Assembly: GCF_030689645.1 (NCBI RefSeq)
Contig: NZ_JAUYFU010000086.1
Coordinates: 20,673-84,672, forward strand
Direction: 5' to 3'
DNA length: 64,000 nucleotides
Source: Humidesulfovibrio sp.
GTDB taxonomy: Bacteria; Desulfobacterota; Desulfovibrionia; Desulfovibrionales; Desulfovibrionaceae
Positions 45,253 to 54,717 of the stretch are shown here, piece after piece. Positions within the stretch are counted from its first letter, which is position 1. Every line of letters begins with the position of its first letter. The translations under genes and the position numbers were made by a program. The notes under the pieces are model-generated. The model searched no databases. It was not told the DNA's origin and saw only the letters and a list, made by a program, of their open reading frames with translations.

Positions 45253-45404
45253 GCTTTCTTCCATACTTCAGCCAAAAGCGAAAAGCAAAGCATCCCGCAG
45301 TGCTTCTCTGGCCGCCCTAGGCTACGGTTGACCTGCGCCCCAATGGCGAGTAGTAATTCTGGTCCGGCACCGCCGTGACTTCAACCTTTCAGGAGCAGCC
45401 GCCA

Positions 45405-46043
45405 ATGCGCAAACCGACCATCGGACTCAGCCTCGAAGGCTTGCCGTCCATCGGCCTTTCGGCCTTCGCCACCCTGGTCTTCGCGGCCCTGGGCTGGTGG
45501 CTTCTGGCCCTCATCCTCCTCTTCGTCACCTGCTTCGTGGTGCATTTTTTCCGCGATCCCGAGCGCGTGGCGCCGGAGGATCTGGATGCCGTGATTTCCC
45601 CGGCGGACGGGCGCATCATCAAGGTGGACTTCGCTCCGGACCCCGTGAGCGGCCAGATTCGCCAGGTGGTCTGCGTGTTCATGAACGTGTTCGACGTGCA
45701 TGTGAACCGCGCCCCGGTGGAGGGCAGCGTGGAGCTGATCCGCTACATCCCCGGCAAGTTCTTCAACGCCAGCCTGGATAAGGCCAGCACCGACAACGAG
45801 CGCAATATCGTCGTCATGGGCCGCGGCAAGGACCGTTTCACCATGGTGCAGATCGCCGGACTCATCGCGCGGCGCATCGTGTGCTGGGCCGAGCCGGGCG
45901 ACATCCTGCGCCGGGGCGAGCGCTTTGGCCTTATCAAGTTCGGGTCCAGAGTTGACCTCTATCTGCCCGACGACTATGCTGTTAAGGTCTACGTGGGCGA
46001 GACTGTCCGCGCGGGCGAGACGGCCCTCGCCGTCCGCAAATAA
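45405..46043 (+). CDS. psd: Phosphatidylserine decarboxylase, short (archaeal-type)
   Basis: A proenzyme of 212 residues that makes phosphatidylethanolamine. It self-cleaves at LIKFGSRVDLYLPDD (Gly-Ser, the pyruvoyl site) near residue 185. VVHFFRDPERVAPEDLDAVI, SPADGRIIKVDF and FMNVFDVHVNRAPVEGSVEL are family blocks. Two N-terminal helices (about 15-48) anchor it. It is the short form seen in archaea and deltaproteobacteria. AGGAG lies 9 bases before ATG 45405; an in-frame GTG at 45375 lacks a site. Followed after 27 bases by pssA. Confidence 0.96.
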   Translation: MRKPTIGLSLEGLPSIGLSAFATLVFAALGWWLLALILLFVTCFVVHFFRDPERVAPEDLDAVISPADGRIIKVDFAPDPVSGQIRQVVCVFMNVFDVHVNRAPVEGSVELIRYIPGKFFNASLDKASTDNERNIVVMGRGKDRFTMVQIAGLIARRIVCWAEPGDILRRGERFGLIKFGSRVDLYLPDDYAVKVYVGETVRAGETALAVRK

Positions 46044-46070
46044 TATTGCCGGAATCAGCCGGGAGAAATA

Positions 46071-46844
46071 ATGGCCAAGGATAAGGCTTTGCCCCGTCAT
46101 AAGGGCGTGTACATACTTCCGAACCTGTTCACCACGGCGAGCCTGTTTCTGGGTTTCCTGGGCATGATATGGTCCATTGAGGGCAAGTTTGAGTACACGG
46201 CGTTGTGCATCCTTGGGTCGTGCCTCTTCGACGGCCTGGACGGCAAGGTTGCCCGGCTGACCAACACCACCAGCGAATTCGGCGTGCAGTTCGACTCCCT
46301 GGCCGACCTTGTGGCCTTTGGCGCAACGCCGGGGCTCATGATGTACCAGTGGCACCTCTCTGAGTTCGGCACCCTGGGCCTTATGGCCTCGTTCCTGCTT
46401 CTGACCTGCGGCGCCCTTCGTCTCGCGCGGTTCAACGTGCAGGCTGCGGTCACCAGCAAGAAGTTCTTCATCGGTCTGCCCATTCCGGCCCAGGCCAGCA
46501 CGCTGGCTTCGTTGGTGATCTTTGCGCCGCATCTGCCCGAGTCTTGGGCCGCCGACGTATTGCCCACCGCCAGTCTGGTGCTCGTGTACGTGTTGTCCTT
46601 TCTTATGGTCAGCACCATGCGCTACGCCTCCTTCAAGGAATACGGGTTCATCAAGGCCCACCCCTTCAGCTCCATGGTCACCGTCATCCTGCTCTTCGTC
46701 ATGGTTGCCTCCAGGCCAAAGATGCTGGGCTTCGTCTTCTTCATGGCCTATATCATCAGCGGCCCGCTCTACACTCTTTTCATCCTCTCCCCCCGCAGCT
46801 CCAAGCTTCAGCGAGACTCGCAGAAGGGGCCGCAAGCCAGCTAG
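46071..46844 (+). CDS. pssA: CDP-diacylglycerol-serine O-phosphatidyltransferase
   Basis: Joins serine to CDP-diacylglycerol to make phosphatidylserine, the substrate of Psd just upstream; 257 residues, an inner membrane protein with about eight helices. The CDP-alcohol phosphotransferase signature is CLFDGLDGKVARLTNTTSEF, followed by GVQFDSLADLVAFGATPG with all the conserved Asp and Gly residues. GGGAGAAAT lies about 7 bases before ATG 46071. psd and pssA form a two-gene operon for phosphatidylethanolamine. Confidence 0.96.
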   Translation: MAKDKALPRHKGVYILPNLFTTASLFLGFLGMIWSIEGKFEYTALCILGSCLFDGLDGKVARLTNTTSEFGVQFDSLADLVAFGATPGLMMYQWHLSEFGTLGLMASFLLLTCGALRLARFNVQAAVTSKKFFIGLPIPAQASTLASLVIFAPHLPESWAADVLPTASLVLVYVLSFLMVSTMRYASFKEYGFIKAHPFSSMVTVILLFVMVASRPKMLGFVFFMAYIISGPLYTLFILSPRSSKLQRDSQKGPQAS

Positions 46845-47301
46845 AACCATACGCCGAGAGGCCCGGCTGTTTCGAACGCAGGCCCTTGAGTCTTGATGCG
46901 CGCGTTGCGCAGGGGATGAGACAACACCTGCTCTTCAGGTGCGGAATCTGTTGATCTGCTCTGGTTGCGGATCTCATGCCTGTCGCGTTGGGCCTAGCGA
47001 ATCCAGGTGTTCCGTCACTCTGGCTGGCCGAGATGATTTCGCCTCCTCGTACGAGGAACTCCGCCTCCACCTTTTCTTTGCCCCATTGCTGAAAGGGCGC
47101 TTCTTTTCCGCTCAGAGGGTCCGTTTCCTCCCCATCGGGACGCAGTGAATGCAGCGCGTCAGCTCTTGCTGGCGTCTCAAGGACTTGTTTCGCATTCAAT
47201 GTAGTTGAGCGCTCACTTTTTTCTTGACTCAAGTGGCGCAAACAGGTTTTTTGGAGCCCGTGCCACAGGTTCGGACAACATGAGAACTTCGAGGAGGGAT
47301 G
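46845..47301. other. Non-coding gap before the CBS-ACT gene
   Basis: About 450 bases without a defensible gene. CACCTG (46925-46930) and CAGGTG (46936-46941) form a small hairpin 80 bases after pssA without a T-run. TTGACT at 47224-47229 could be a -35 for the following operon but no good -10 follows. Confidence 0.4.
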
Positions 47302-47955
47302 ATGTACGTAGGTCTGAAGATGCTGCGCAACTTCGTCACAGTTACGCCCAAGACCCCGGTGCTTGAGGCTCAGAAGCTTCTTGATGAGAGCCGCTTGGGC
47401 ATGTTGCTGGTGGTGGATGGCGGCAAGCTTCTGGGCTATGTGCGGCCTGAGGATCTCTCTGCATCTTTGCCGAGCATCATGACCTCTCTCGACAAGCACG
47501 AGATCAAGTACCTCATGAGCCGCCTCACGGTTGAACGCATAATCCGAAAGGACATCAAGACCATACCGCCGGAAACCGAGGTCGAGGCTGCTGCGGACAT
47601 GATGTTCGAACGCAACCTCGCCGGGCTTGCGGTAGTGGACCATCAGGGCCAGTTGATCGGATACATCAACCGCAGCGTCATGCTTGATGTGCTGGTGGAG
47701 GAGATGGGCCACCGAGAGGGAGGCTCGCGCATCACCTTCGAGGCCAACGACCGCCCCGGCGTGCTGCACGAGGTTGCCGGGATCATCGCGGGCATGGGCC
47801 TTTCCATCATCTCAACAGGCACCTTCTTTCACGGCGGAAAACGCATCGTTGTGGTTCGCGTGGATACGCGCGACGCCTCCCCCATTGCTGCGGCCCTGCA
47901 GGATCGCGGCTACAAGGTCATGGGTCCCATGGACTTCATGCACGAGTGGCAGTGA
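47302..47955 (+). CDS. CBS-ACT domain protein (AcuB-like)
   Basis: A 217-residue ligand-sensing protein. Two CBS domains (about 1-60 and 72-130; LRNFVTVTPKTPVLEAQKLL, RIIRKDIKTIPPETEVEAAA) are followed by a C-terminal ACT domain (about 140-217; ITFEANDRPGVLHEVAGIIA, GMGLSIISTGTFF). Such proteins sense nucleotides and an amino acid or acid ligand. AGGAGG lies 4 bases before ATG 47302; the ATG directly in front (47299) is too close to the site. Its stop shares one base with the start of livG (TGATG), so it is part of the transporter operon and may regulate it. Confidence 0.9.
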   Translation: MYVGLKMLRNFVTVTPKTPVLEAQKLLDESRLGMLLVVDGGKLLGYVRPEDLSASLPSIMTSLDKHEIKYLMSRLTVERIIRKDIKTIPPETEVEAAADMMFERNLAGLAVVDHQGQLIGYINRSVMLDVLVEEMGHREGGSRITFEANDRPGVLHEVAGIIAGMGLSIISTGTFFHGGKRIVVVRVDTRDASPIAAALQDRGYKVMGPMDFMHEWQ

Positions 47956-48749
47956 TGACCAAGACGACACCGCTCCTTGAAGTGAAGGGCGTGACGCTGA
48001 CCTTCAAGGGCATCGCCGCGCTCACCGATGTGTCCTTTTCCGTCGAGAAGGGGCGCATCGTCTCGCTCATCGGCCCCAACGGCGCGGGCAAGACCAGCAT
48101 CCTCAACTGCATCAGCGGTCGCTACACGCCGGACTCTGGAGAAATCTATCTCGACGGCCAAGACATGCTGCGACTGGCCGCGCATAAGCGCGCCGCCATG
48201 GGTCTCTCGCGCACTTTTCAGAACATCGCGCTGTTCAAGGGGCTGTCCGTGCTCGACAACCTGATGGTTGGCCGACACCACCTCATCCACTACGGGCTAT
48301 TGTCCGCCATTTTCTATCATGGCCGCGCAGTGGCGGATGAGAGCGTTCACCGTCGCCGCGTTGAGGATGTCATCGATTTCCTCGGGCTTTCACCCTACCG
48401 CCACCAGGCCGCTGGACATCTGCCCTATGGCGTGCAGAAGCGAGTGGAGCTGGGCCGGGCCCTGGCGGCTGAGCCGAAGCTCATTCTGCTGGACGAGCCC
48501 ATGGCCGGCATGAACCTGGAAGAAACCGAGGACATGGCCCGCTACATCCTCGACATCTGCGAGGAGTGGGGCGCAACAGTGCTGCTCATCGAACACGACA
48601 TGGGCGTGGTCATGGACATCTCCGACAAGATCGTGGTGCTGGACTTCGGCTCTGTCCTGGCGCAGGGGCGGCCCGACGAGATCAGCGCCGACCAGGCTGT
48701 CATTTCCGCTTATCTGGGCACGGAAGACGCCACCTTCATGGGCCGCTAA
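47955..48749 (+). CDS. livG: Branched-chain-type ABC transporter ATPase LivG
   Basis: The first of two ATPases of a high-affinity ABC importer; 264 residues, cytoplasmic. Walker A GPNGAGKTSILNCISG, signature LPYGVQKRVELGRALAAEPK (the degenerate form usual in LivG), Walker B LILLDEPMAGMN and switch LIEHDMGVVMDISD. It overlaps the CBS-ACT gene by one base. Unusually, an acyl-CoA ligase gene stands between this ATPase and the permease genes. Confidence 0.95.
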   Translation: MTKTTPLLEVKGVTLTFKGIAALTDVSFSVEKGRIVSLIGPNGAGKTSILNCISGRYTPDSGEIYLDGQDMLRLAAHKRAAMGLSRTFQNIALFKGLSVLDNLMVGRHHLIHYGLLSAIFYHGRAVADESVHRRRVEDVIDFLGLSPYRHQAAGHLPYGVQKRVELGRALAAEPKLILLDEPMAGMNLEETEDMARYILDICEEWGATVLLIEHDMGVVMDISDKIVVLDFGSVLAQGRPDEISADQAVISAYLGTEDATFMGR

Positions 48750-48772
48750 CATCCCCCGAAAAGGAAACGCTT

Positions 48773-50677
48773 TTGACCAAAGCACACGAGACCACCCTGC
48801 CAGCACTGCTGCTCCGGCAGGCAAGTGAGCGCCCACGCAAGGCCGCCCTGCGCGAAAAGCAGTGGGGCGTCTGGCAGCCATTTTCCTGGCGCGACTACCT
48901 GGGGCTCACCGCGGAGTTCGCCTGCGGCCTGCGCGAGCTGGGCCTTGGCCGCGGCGACATGGTCATCATCATCGGCGACAACAGGCCGGAATGGCTTTTC
49001 GCCGAGCTTGGCATCCAGGCCTTGGGCGGCATGGCCCTTGGCCTGTACCAGGACTCCCCGCCAGAGGAGATCCGCTACATCTTCGAGCTTTCCGAGGCGC
49101 GGCTGGTTGTGGCCGAGGACCAGGAGCAGGTGGACAAGATGCTCACCCTGCGGCCAGATCTGCCGCTGCTCAAGCACATCGTGTACCACGATCCGAAGGG
49201 GCTTGCCGGCTGCAAGGAGCCAGGGCTCTTGAGTTTCGAGGCCGTGTGCGAGCTTGGCCGCAAAGCTGTGACTGACTCCGTGGCCGAGTTCACGGCCATG
49301 CTCGGACGCATCAAGCCCGGCGACGCGGCCCTTGTGGCCACAACCTCCGGCACCACGGGCCGGCCCAAGCTGGCCGTTCTCTCCCACCGCAACCTCTTGT
49401 CCATGGCCGCCAACCTTGGTCAGGTGGACCGCAAGCACCAGTCGGACGAATTCGTGTCCTTCCTGCCTCTGGCCTGGATGGGTGAGCAGATGATGGCCGT
49501 GGCCTCAAGCCTGCTCTTCGGGTTCTGCGTCAACTTCCCGGAAGAGCCGGACACTGTGCAGGCCAACATCCGCGAGATCGGCCCGCACCTGATCTTTTCG
49601 CCTCCGCGCGTGTGGGAGGGGCTGTCCGCCAAGGTGCGCGGCGACATTCTGGAGACAACGCCGGGCAAGCGCCTGCTTTACAACTTCTTCATGCCCTTGG
49701 GGCTCAAGTATGTGGACGAACGCTTCGCTGGCAAAAAGCCTGGACTGGCGGTCACGCTTGGCTACAAGCTGGCCGATCTGTGCCTGTTCCGCGCCCTGCG
49801 CGACAGGCTTGGTTTCTCGCGCATCCGCAGCGCCTCCACTGGCGGCGCCGCCCTTGGGCCGGACACCATCCGATTCTTCCACGCCCTCGGCGTCAACCTG
49901 AAGCAGATTTATGGCCAGACCGAGATCGCGGGCATCTCTTGCATCCACCGCGACGGAGCCATCGACTTCGATTCCGTGGGCCTGCCCATTCCAGAGACCG
50001 AGGTGCGCATTTCCGAGGGCGGCGAGATCCTCTCCAAAAGCCCGGCGGTGTTCATGGGCTACTACAAGAACGAAAAGGCCACGGCGGAGACCCTGAGCGA
50101 TGGCTGGCTGCTCTCCGGCGATGCGGGGTTCTTTGACAACACCGGGCGGCTGGTGGTCATCGACCGTCTGAAGGATGTGATGCACCTGGCCTGCGGCACG
50201 CGCTTTTCCCCGCAGTTTCTCGAGAACAAGCTCAAGTTTTCTCCCTACGTGCGCGAGGCCGTGGTCCTGGGTCAGGGGCGGGAGCACGTGACCGCCATCG
50301 TCTGCATAGACATGAGCATCGTTGGGCACTGGGCGGAAGGGCGCATGATCACCTTCACCACCTACCAGGATCTTGCCGCCAAGGAGCAGGTGTACGCACT
50401 GGTGCGAGACGAGATCGAGCGCATCAACGCCAGCCTGCCCGAGGCCACCCGCATCCGCCGCTTTGCCTTGCTCTACAAGGAGCTGGACGCCGATGACGGC
50501 GAGTTGACCCGCACCCGCAAGGTGCGCCGGGGCACTATCAACGAGCGCTATGGCGCGCTCATAGAGGCCCTGTACACCGAGGCCTGCGCCCTGAACCTTG
50601 AGATGGAGATCCAGTACCAGGACGGACGCGTGCGCCAGATGTGCGGCGACATCCGCATAGAAACAGCGGGAGGCTGA
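48773..50677 (+). CDS. Long-chain-type acyl-CoA synthetase (AMP-forming)
   Basis: Activates a carboxylic acid with ATP and CoA; 634 residues in the FadD15-like branch of AMP-dependent ligases. The P-loop motif is VATTSGTTGRPKLAVLSHRN. RSASTGGAALGPDTIRFFHA, YGQTEIAGISCIHRDG and DGWLLSGDAGFFDNTGRLVV with IDRLKDVMHLACG follow in order. The start is TTG 48773 with AAGGAAA upstream; in-frame codons before it lie inside livG. Lying within the transporter operon, it probably activates the imported acid, which suggests a substrate other than an amino acid. That is inference. Confidence 0.93.
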   Translation: MTKAHETTLPALLLRQASERPRKAALREKQWGVWQPFSWRDYLGLTAEFACGLRELGLGRGDMVIIIGDNRPEWLFAELGIQALGGMALGLYQDSPPEEIRYIFELSEARLVVAEDQEQVDKMLTLRPDLPLLKHIVYHDPKGLAGCKEPGLLSFEAVCELGRKAVTDSVAEFTAMLGRIKPGDAALVATTSGTTGRPKLAVLSHRNLLSMAANLGQVDRKHQSDEFVSFLPLAWMGEQMMAVASSLLFGFCVNFPEEPDTVQANIREIGPHLIFSPPRVWEGLSAKVRGDILETTPGKRLLYNFFMPLGLKYVDERFAGKKPGLAVTLGYKLADLCLFRALRDRLGFSRIRSASTGGAALGPDTIRFFHALGVNLKQIYGQTEIAGISCIHRDGAIDFDSVGLPIPETEVRISEGGEILSKSPAVFMGYYKNEKATAETLSDGWLLSGDAGFFDNTGRLVVIDRLKDVMHLACGTRFSPQFLENKLKFSPYVREAVVLGQGREHVTAIVCIDMSIVGHWAEGRMITFTTYQDLAAKEQVYALVRDEIERINASLPEATRIRRFALLYKELDADDGELTRTRKVRRGTINERYGALIEALYTEACALNLEMEIQYQDGRVRQMCGDIRIETAGG

Positions 50678-50683
50678 AGCCGC

Positions 50684-51571
50684 GTGGAATACTATCTGCA
50701 ACTTTTCATCAACGGCCTGGTGGTGGGCGGGATTTACAGTCTCGTGGCCCTGGGCTTCGTGGTCATCTACAAGGCCACCAAGGTCGTCAACTTCGCCCAG
50801 GGCGAGATGGTCATGGTCGGGGCCTACGTTTGCTTCGGCCTCACTGTGCAGCTCTCCATCCCCTTCGTGTGGGCGTTCTTCATGACGCTGGGCTTCTCCG
50901 TGGTGCTGGGCCTGCTGGTTGAGCGCCTGGCCCTGCGGCCCCTCATCGGGGAGGCGCACATCTGCGTGATCATGGTGACCATCGGCCTGTCCTCGGTGCT
51001 GAAGAGCATCGTCCAGCTCATTTGGGGCACGCAGATACGCGTGTACCCGGAGGTGCTGCCCAGCACGCCGGTGATGATCGCCGGGCTGCCTGTTGCGCCG
51101 GTGTACATTGCGGCCTTCGCGCTCTCTGCTGTGCTCTTTGGCCTGTTCACTTTGTTTTTCAAGTATTCGCGCATGGGCATTGCCATGCGGGCCACGGCCC
51201 ATGACCAGCAGGCCGCCCAGAGCATGGGCATCGGCATCCGGGGCATCTTCGCCCTGTCCTGGTGCATCGCCAGCGTGGTGTCCACGGTCGGCGGCGTCAT
51301 CCTCGGGAACATCAACGGCATCAACTCCCATCTGGGCGTGCTTGGCCTCAAGGTCTTTCCGGCGGTGATCCTGGGCGGCCTGGACAGCCTCCTGGGCGCG
51401 GCCCTGGGCGGGCTCATCATCGGCGTGCTTGAGAACGTCTGCGACGGTCTGGCCAAAGATCTCCTGGGCCTTGGCGGCTTCCGTGACGTGGCGGCATTCG
51501 TGGTGCTGGTGATTATCCTCATGATCCGCCCCTATGGGCTCTTCGGCACCAAAGACATCGAGCGGGTGTAG
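50684..51571 (+). CDS. livH: Branched-chain-type ABC transporter permease LivH
   Basis: An inner membrane permease of 295 residues with about eight helices. NGLVVGGIYSLVALGFVVIY and KATKVVNFAQGEMVMVGAYV are typical of LivH, as are MRATAHDQQAAQSMGIGIRG, the ATPase-coupling loop, and VFPAVILGGLDSLLGAALGG. The start is GTG 50684 with GGGAGG about 10 bases upstream, 6 bases after the ligase gene. Pairs with LivM. Confidence 0.95.
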   Translation: MEYYLQLFINGLVVGGIYSLVALGFVVIYKATKVVNFAQGEMVMVGAYVCFGLTVQLSIPFVWAFFMTLGFSVVLGLLVERLALRPLIGEAHICVIMVTIGLSSVLKSIVQLIWGTQIRVYPEVLPSTPVMIAGLPVAPVYIAAFALSAVLFGLFTLFFKYSRMGIAMRATAHDQQAAQSMGIGIRGIFALSWCIASVVSTVGGVILGNINGINSHLGVLGLKVFPAVILGGLDSLLGAALGGLIIGVLENVCDGLAKDLLGLGGFRDVAAFVVLVIILMIRPYGLFGTKDIERV

Positions 51572-51573
51572 GC

Positions 51574-52620
51574 ATGCAAGGCAATTGCGGACTCTTTTTT
51601 GAAAGCTACCGGGCCGAGGCCGGGTTGTTCAATACCGGCTTCCAGCGCTGGAGCCTGGGCCTTTTTGTTGCTTTGCTGCTGCTGTGCCCGCTGGTGCTGG
51701 ACACTTATCTTCTCTCCGTCCTTAACCTCATGTGCATCGCGGTCATCGGCGCGGTGTCGCTCAATCTGCTCACCGGAATCTGCGGCCAGATATCCCTGGG
51801 CCACGGGGCGTTCATCGGGGTGGGAGCCTATGCGGCGGCACAGGCCACGCTGAACGGCGTGCCCTTCCTGGCCGCGCTTCTTCTGGGCGGCGGCGCGTCG
51901 GCCTTAGTGGGAATGTTCTTCGGCGTGCCTTCGCTGCGGCTCAAGGGCATTTACCTGGCCATCGCCACCCTGGCGGCGCAGCTCATCCTCGAATACGTGT
52001 TCCTGCACTGGGAGACCGCCACGGGCGGCTCGCGCGGGCTTATGCTTGAGCCTCCGAAGATTCTGGGCTTCTCCTTCGAGGGCGAGCGCCGCATGTTCTA
52101 CCTGTTGTTCGCGGTGGCCGCCTGCACCCTCGCCGTCGTCGCCAACGTCATGCGCACGCGTCATGGCCGGGCCTTCGTGTCCATCCGCGACTTCTACCTT
52201 TCCGCCGAAATAGCTGGGGTGAACCTCTTCGCCTACAAGCTGGTCGCTTTCGGCCTGTCGTCGTTCCTGGCTGGCGTGGCCGGGGGGCTCTGGGCGCATT
52301 ACACCCTGTTCCTCTCCGGTGAGCAGTTCGGCATCGGGCTGTCCATCACCTATCTGGCCATGATCGTCATCGGGGGCTTGGGCAGCATTGTCGGCTCGGT
52401 CATGGGCGCAGTGTTCATGACCCTTCTGCCTGAGGTGCTCACGGCGGCGACTCGTTCGCTCACCGGCGTGTTTCCGGACATCAGCAGCCAGTTGGCGGCC
52501 CTGCGGGAGGGCGTGTTCGGCCTCACCCTCATGCTTTTCCTGATCTTTGAGCCGGAAGGCCTTGCCAACCGCTGGCGGCTCGTCAAGTCATACTGGAAAT
52601 TGTACCCCTTCGCCCACTAG
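51574..52620 (+). CDS. livM: Branched-chain-type ABC transporter permease LivM
   Basis: The second permease, 348 residues with 8-10 helices. NLLTGICGQISLGHGAFIGV and GAYAAAQATLNGVPFLAALL are classic LivM, and IRDFYLSAEIAGVNLFAYKL is its ATPase-coupling loop. It starts 2 bases after the livH stop and ends 43 bases before the binding protein. Confidence 0.95.
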   Translation: MQGNCGLFFESYRAEAGLFNTGFQRWSLGLFVALLLLCPLVLDTYLLSVLNLMCIAVIGAVSLNLLTGICGQISLGHGAFIGVGAYAAAQATLNGVPFLAALLLGGGASALVGMFFGVPSLRLKGIYLAIATLAAQLILEYVFLHWETATGGSRGLMLEPPKILGFSFEGERRMFYLLFAVAACTLAVVANVMRTRHGRAFVSIRDFYLSAEIAGVNLFAYKLVAFGLSSFLAGVAGGLWAHYTLFLSGEQFGIGLSITYLAMIVIGGLGSIVGSVMGAVFMTLLPEVLTAATRSLTGVFPDISSQLAALREGVFGLTLMLFLIFEPEGLANRWRLVKSYWKLYPFAH

Positions 52621-52663
52621 GGGGGCCGGGGAGAACCACGTTTCGCATCAAGGGGGGGACATT

Positions 52664-53872
52664 ATGAAAAAGACATTCGTGACGATGCTTCTGGGCCTTG
52701 GCTTGAGCCTGGCCCTGGCTGCAGGCGGCTGCGGCGGCGAGAAGAAGGATGACGCGGCTGCGGTCAAGCCGGGCGGCGATATCCGCATCGGCGGCATCAT
52801 CGACCTTTCCGGCCCCACTTCGTCCGTGGGCGTGCCCTACGCCGAGGGCGTAAAGGCCGGAGCCGCGTACATCAACGCCAACGGCGGCATCGGCGGGGCC
52901 AAGATCGTGCTCGATGTGCAGGACGACGCGTACAACGTGCAGCAGGGCCTCTCCATCTACAAAAAGTTCGCCCAAGAGAAGGTGGCGGCCATACAGGGCT
53001 ACGGCACCGCCGTTACCGAGGCCCTGACCCGCATGGCGGCCAAGGACGAGATCCCCTACTTCTCGGCGTCCTATTCCGCGCACCTGACGGATCCCAAGAC
53101 TGCACCCTACAACTTCTTCACCTCGGCGGACTACTCCACCCAGGTGCGTGCCGGACTCAAGCACTTCAAGGCCAACTGGAAGGAGGCGCGCGCGCCCAAA
53201 CTGGCGTTCCTGTATCCCGATCATCCCTATGGCCTGGCGCCCATTCCCGCCGCCAAGGAGTATGCCGCCGAGCTTGGCTTCGAGATCGTGGGCGAGGCCG
53301 CCGTGGATCTGAAGGCCATTGACGCCACCACCCAGCTTCTGCCCCTGAAGGACAAGAAGCCGGACTTCATCTGGATCGGCGGCACCACGCCCTCCACAGC
53401 GGTCATCCTCAAGGACGCCAAGAAAATCGGGCTCAAGGCCACCTTCCTCACCAACATCTGGGGTTCCGACGAGAACCTGATCAAGATGGCGGGCGATGCC
53501 TGCGAGGGTGCGTACAGCCTTCAGGCCGCCGCTGTGTATGGTCAGGACGTGCCGGGCATGAAGGCCTTGATGGAGACCGCCAAGAATCAGCCGCAGATGA
53601 CCCACTACGTGCGCGGCTTCGTCTCCATGCTGGTCATGGGCGAGGGCCTGCGTCAGGCCGCAGCCAAGGGCCCCCTCACCGGAAAGAGCATCAAGGCCGC
53701 CCTTGAGGGCATGACGGACTTTGATCCCATGGGCCTGGCGCCCAAGGTCAGCTTCCTGCCTGCGGACCACCGCCCCAGCATGGCCGTGTTCCTTTACAAG
53801 ATCAGCGGTGGCAAACTCGCCTTCGTGGCGCAGGAGAGCCTGGAACGCAAGGCGGAGTGGCTCGGTAAGTAA
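52664..53872 (+). CDS. ABC transporter substrate-binding protein (LivJ-like)
   Basis: A periplasmic type I binding protein of 402 residues. The signal sequence MKKTFVTMLLGLGLSLALAA ends in GGC, so it may be a lipoprotein. The ligand fold is seen in IRIGGIIDLSGPTSSVGVPY, AQEKVAAIQGYGTAVTEALT and DFIWIGGTTPSTAVILKDAK. It resembles binding proteins for aromatic or other organic acids as much as those for leucine; specificity cannot be read from the sequence. GGGGGGG lies about 8 bases before ATG 52664; codons further upstream lie inside livM. Confidence 0.92.
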   Translation: MKKTFVTMLLGLGLSLALAAGGCGGEKKDDAAAVKPGGDIRIGGIIDLSGPTSSVGVPYAEGVKAGAAYINANGGIGGAKIVLDVQDDAYNVQQGLSIYKKFAQEKVAAIQGYGTAVTEALTRMAAKDEIPYFSASYSAHLTDPKTAPYNFFTSADYSTQVRAGLKHFKANWKEARAPKLAFLYPDHPYGLAPIPAAKEYAAELGFEIVGEAAVDLKAIDATTQLLPLKDKKPDFIWIGGTTPSTAVILKDAKKIGLKATFLTNIWGSDENLIKMAGDACEGAYSLQAAAVYGQDVPGMKALMETAKNQPQMTHYVRGFVSMLVMGEGLRQAAAKGPLTGKSIKAALEGMTDFDPMGLAPKVSFLPADHRPSMAVFLYKISGGKLAFVAQESLERKAEWLGK

Positions 53873-53874
53873 CA

Positions 53875-54693
<819 letters not shown>

Positions 54694-54717
54694 CCCGCAG
54701 GGGCAAGGAGAGACGCG

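Noticed and set aside
46939..47148. Short frame after pssA
   Set aside because: No ribosome site or family signal; treated as non-coding.
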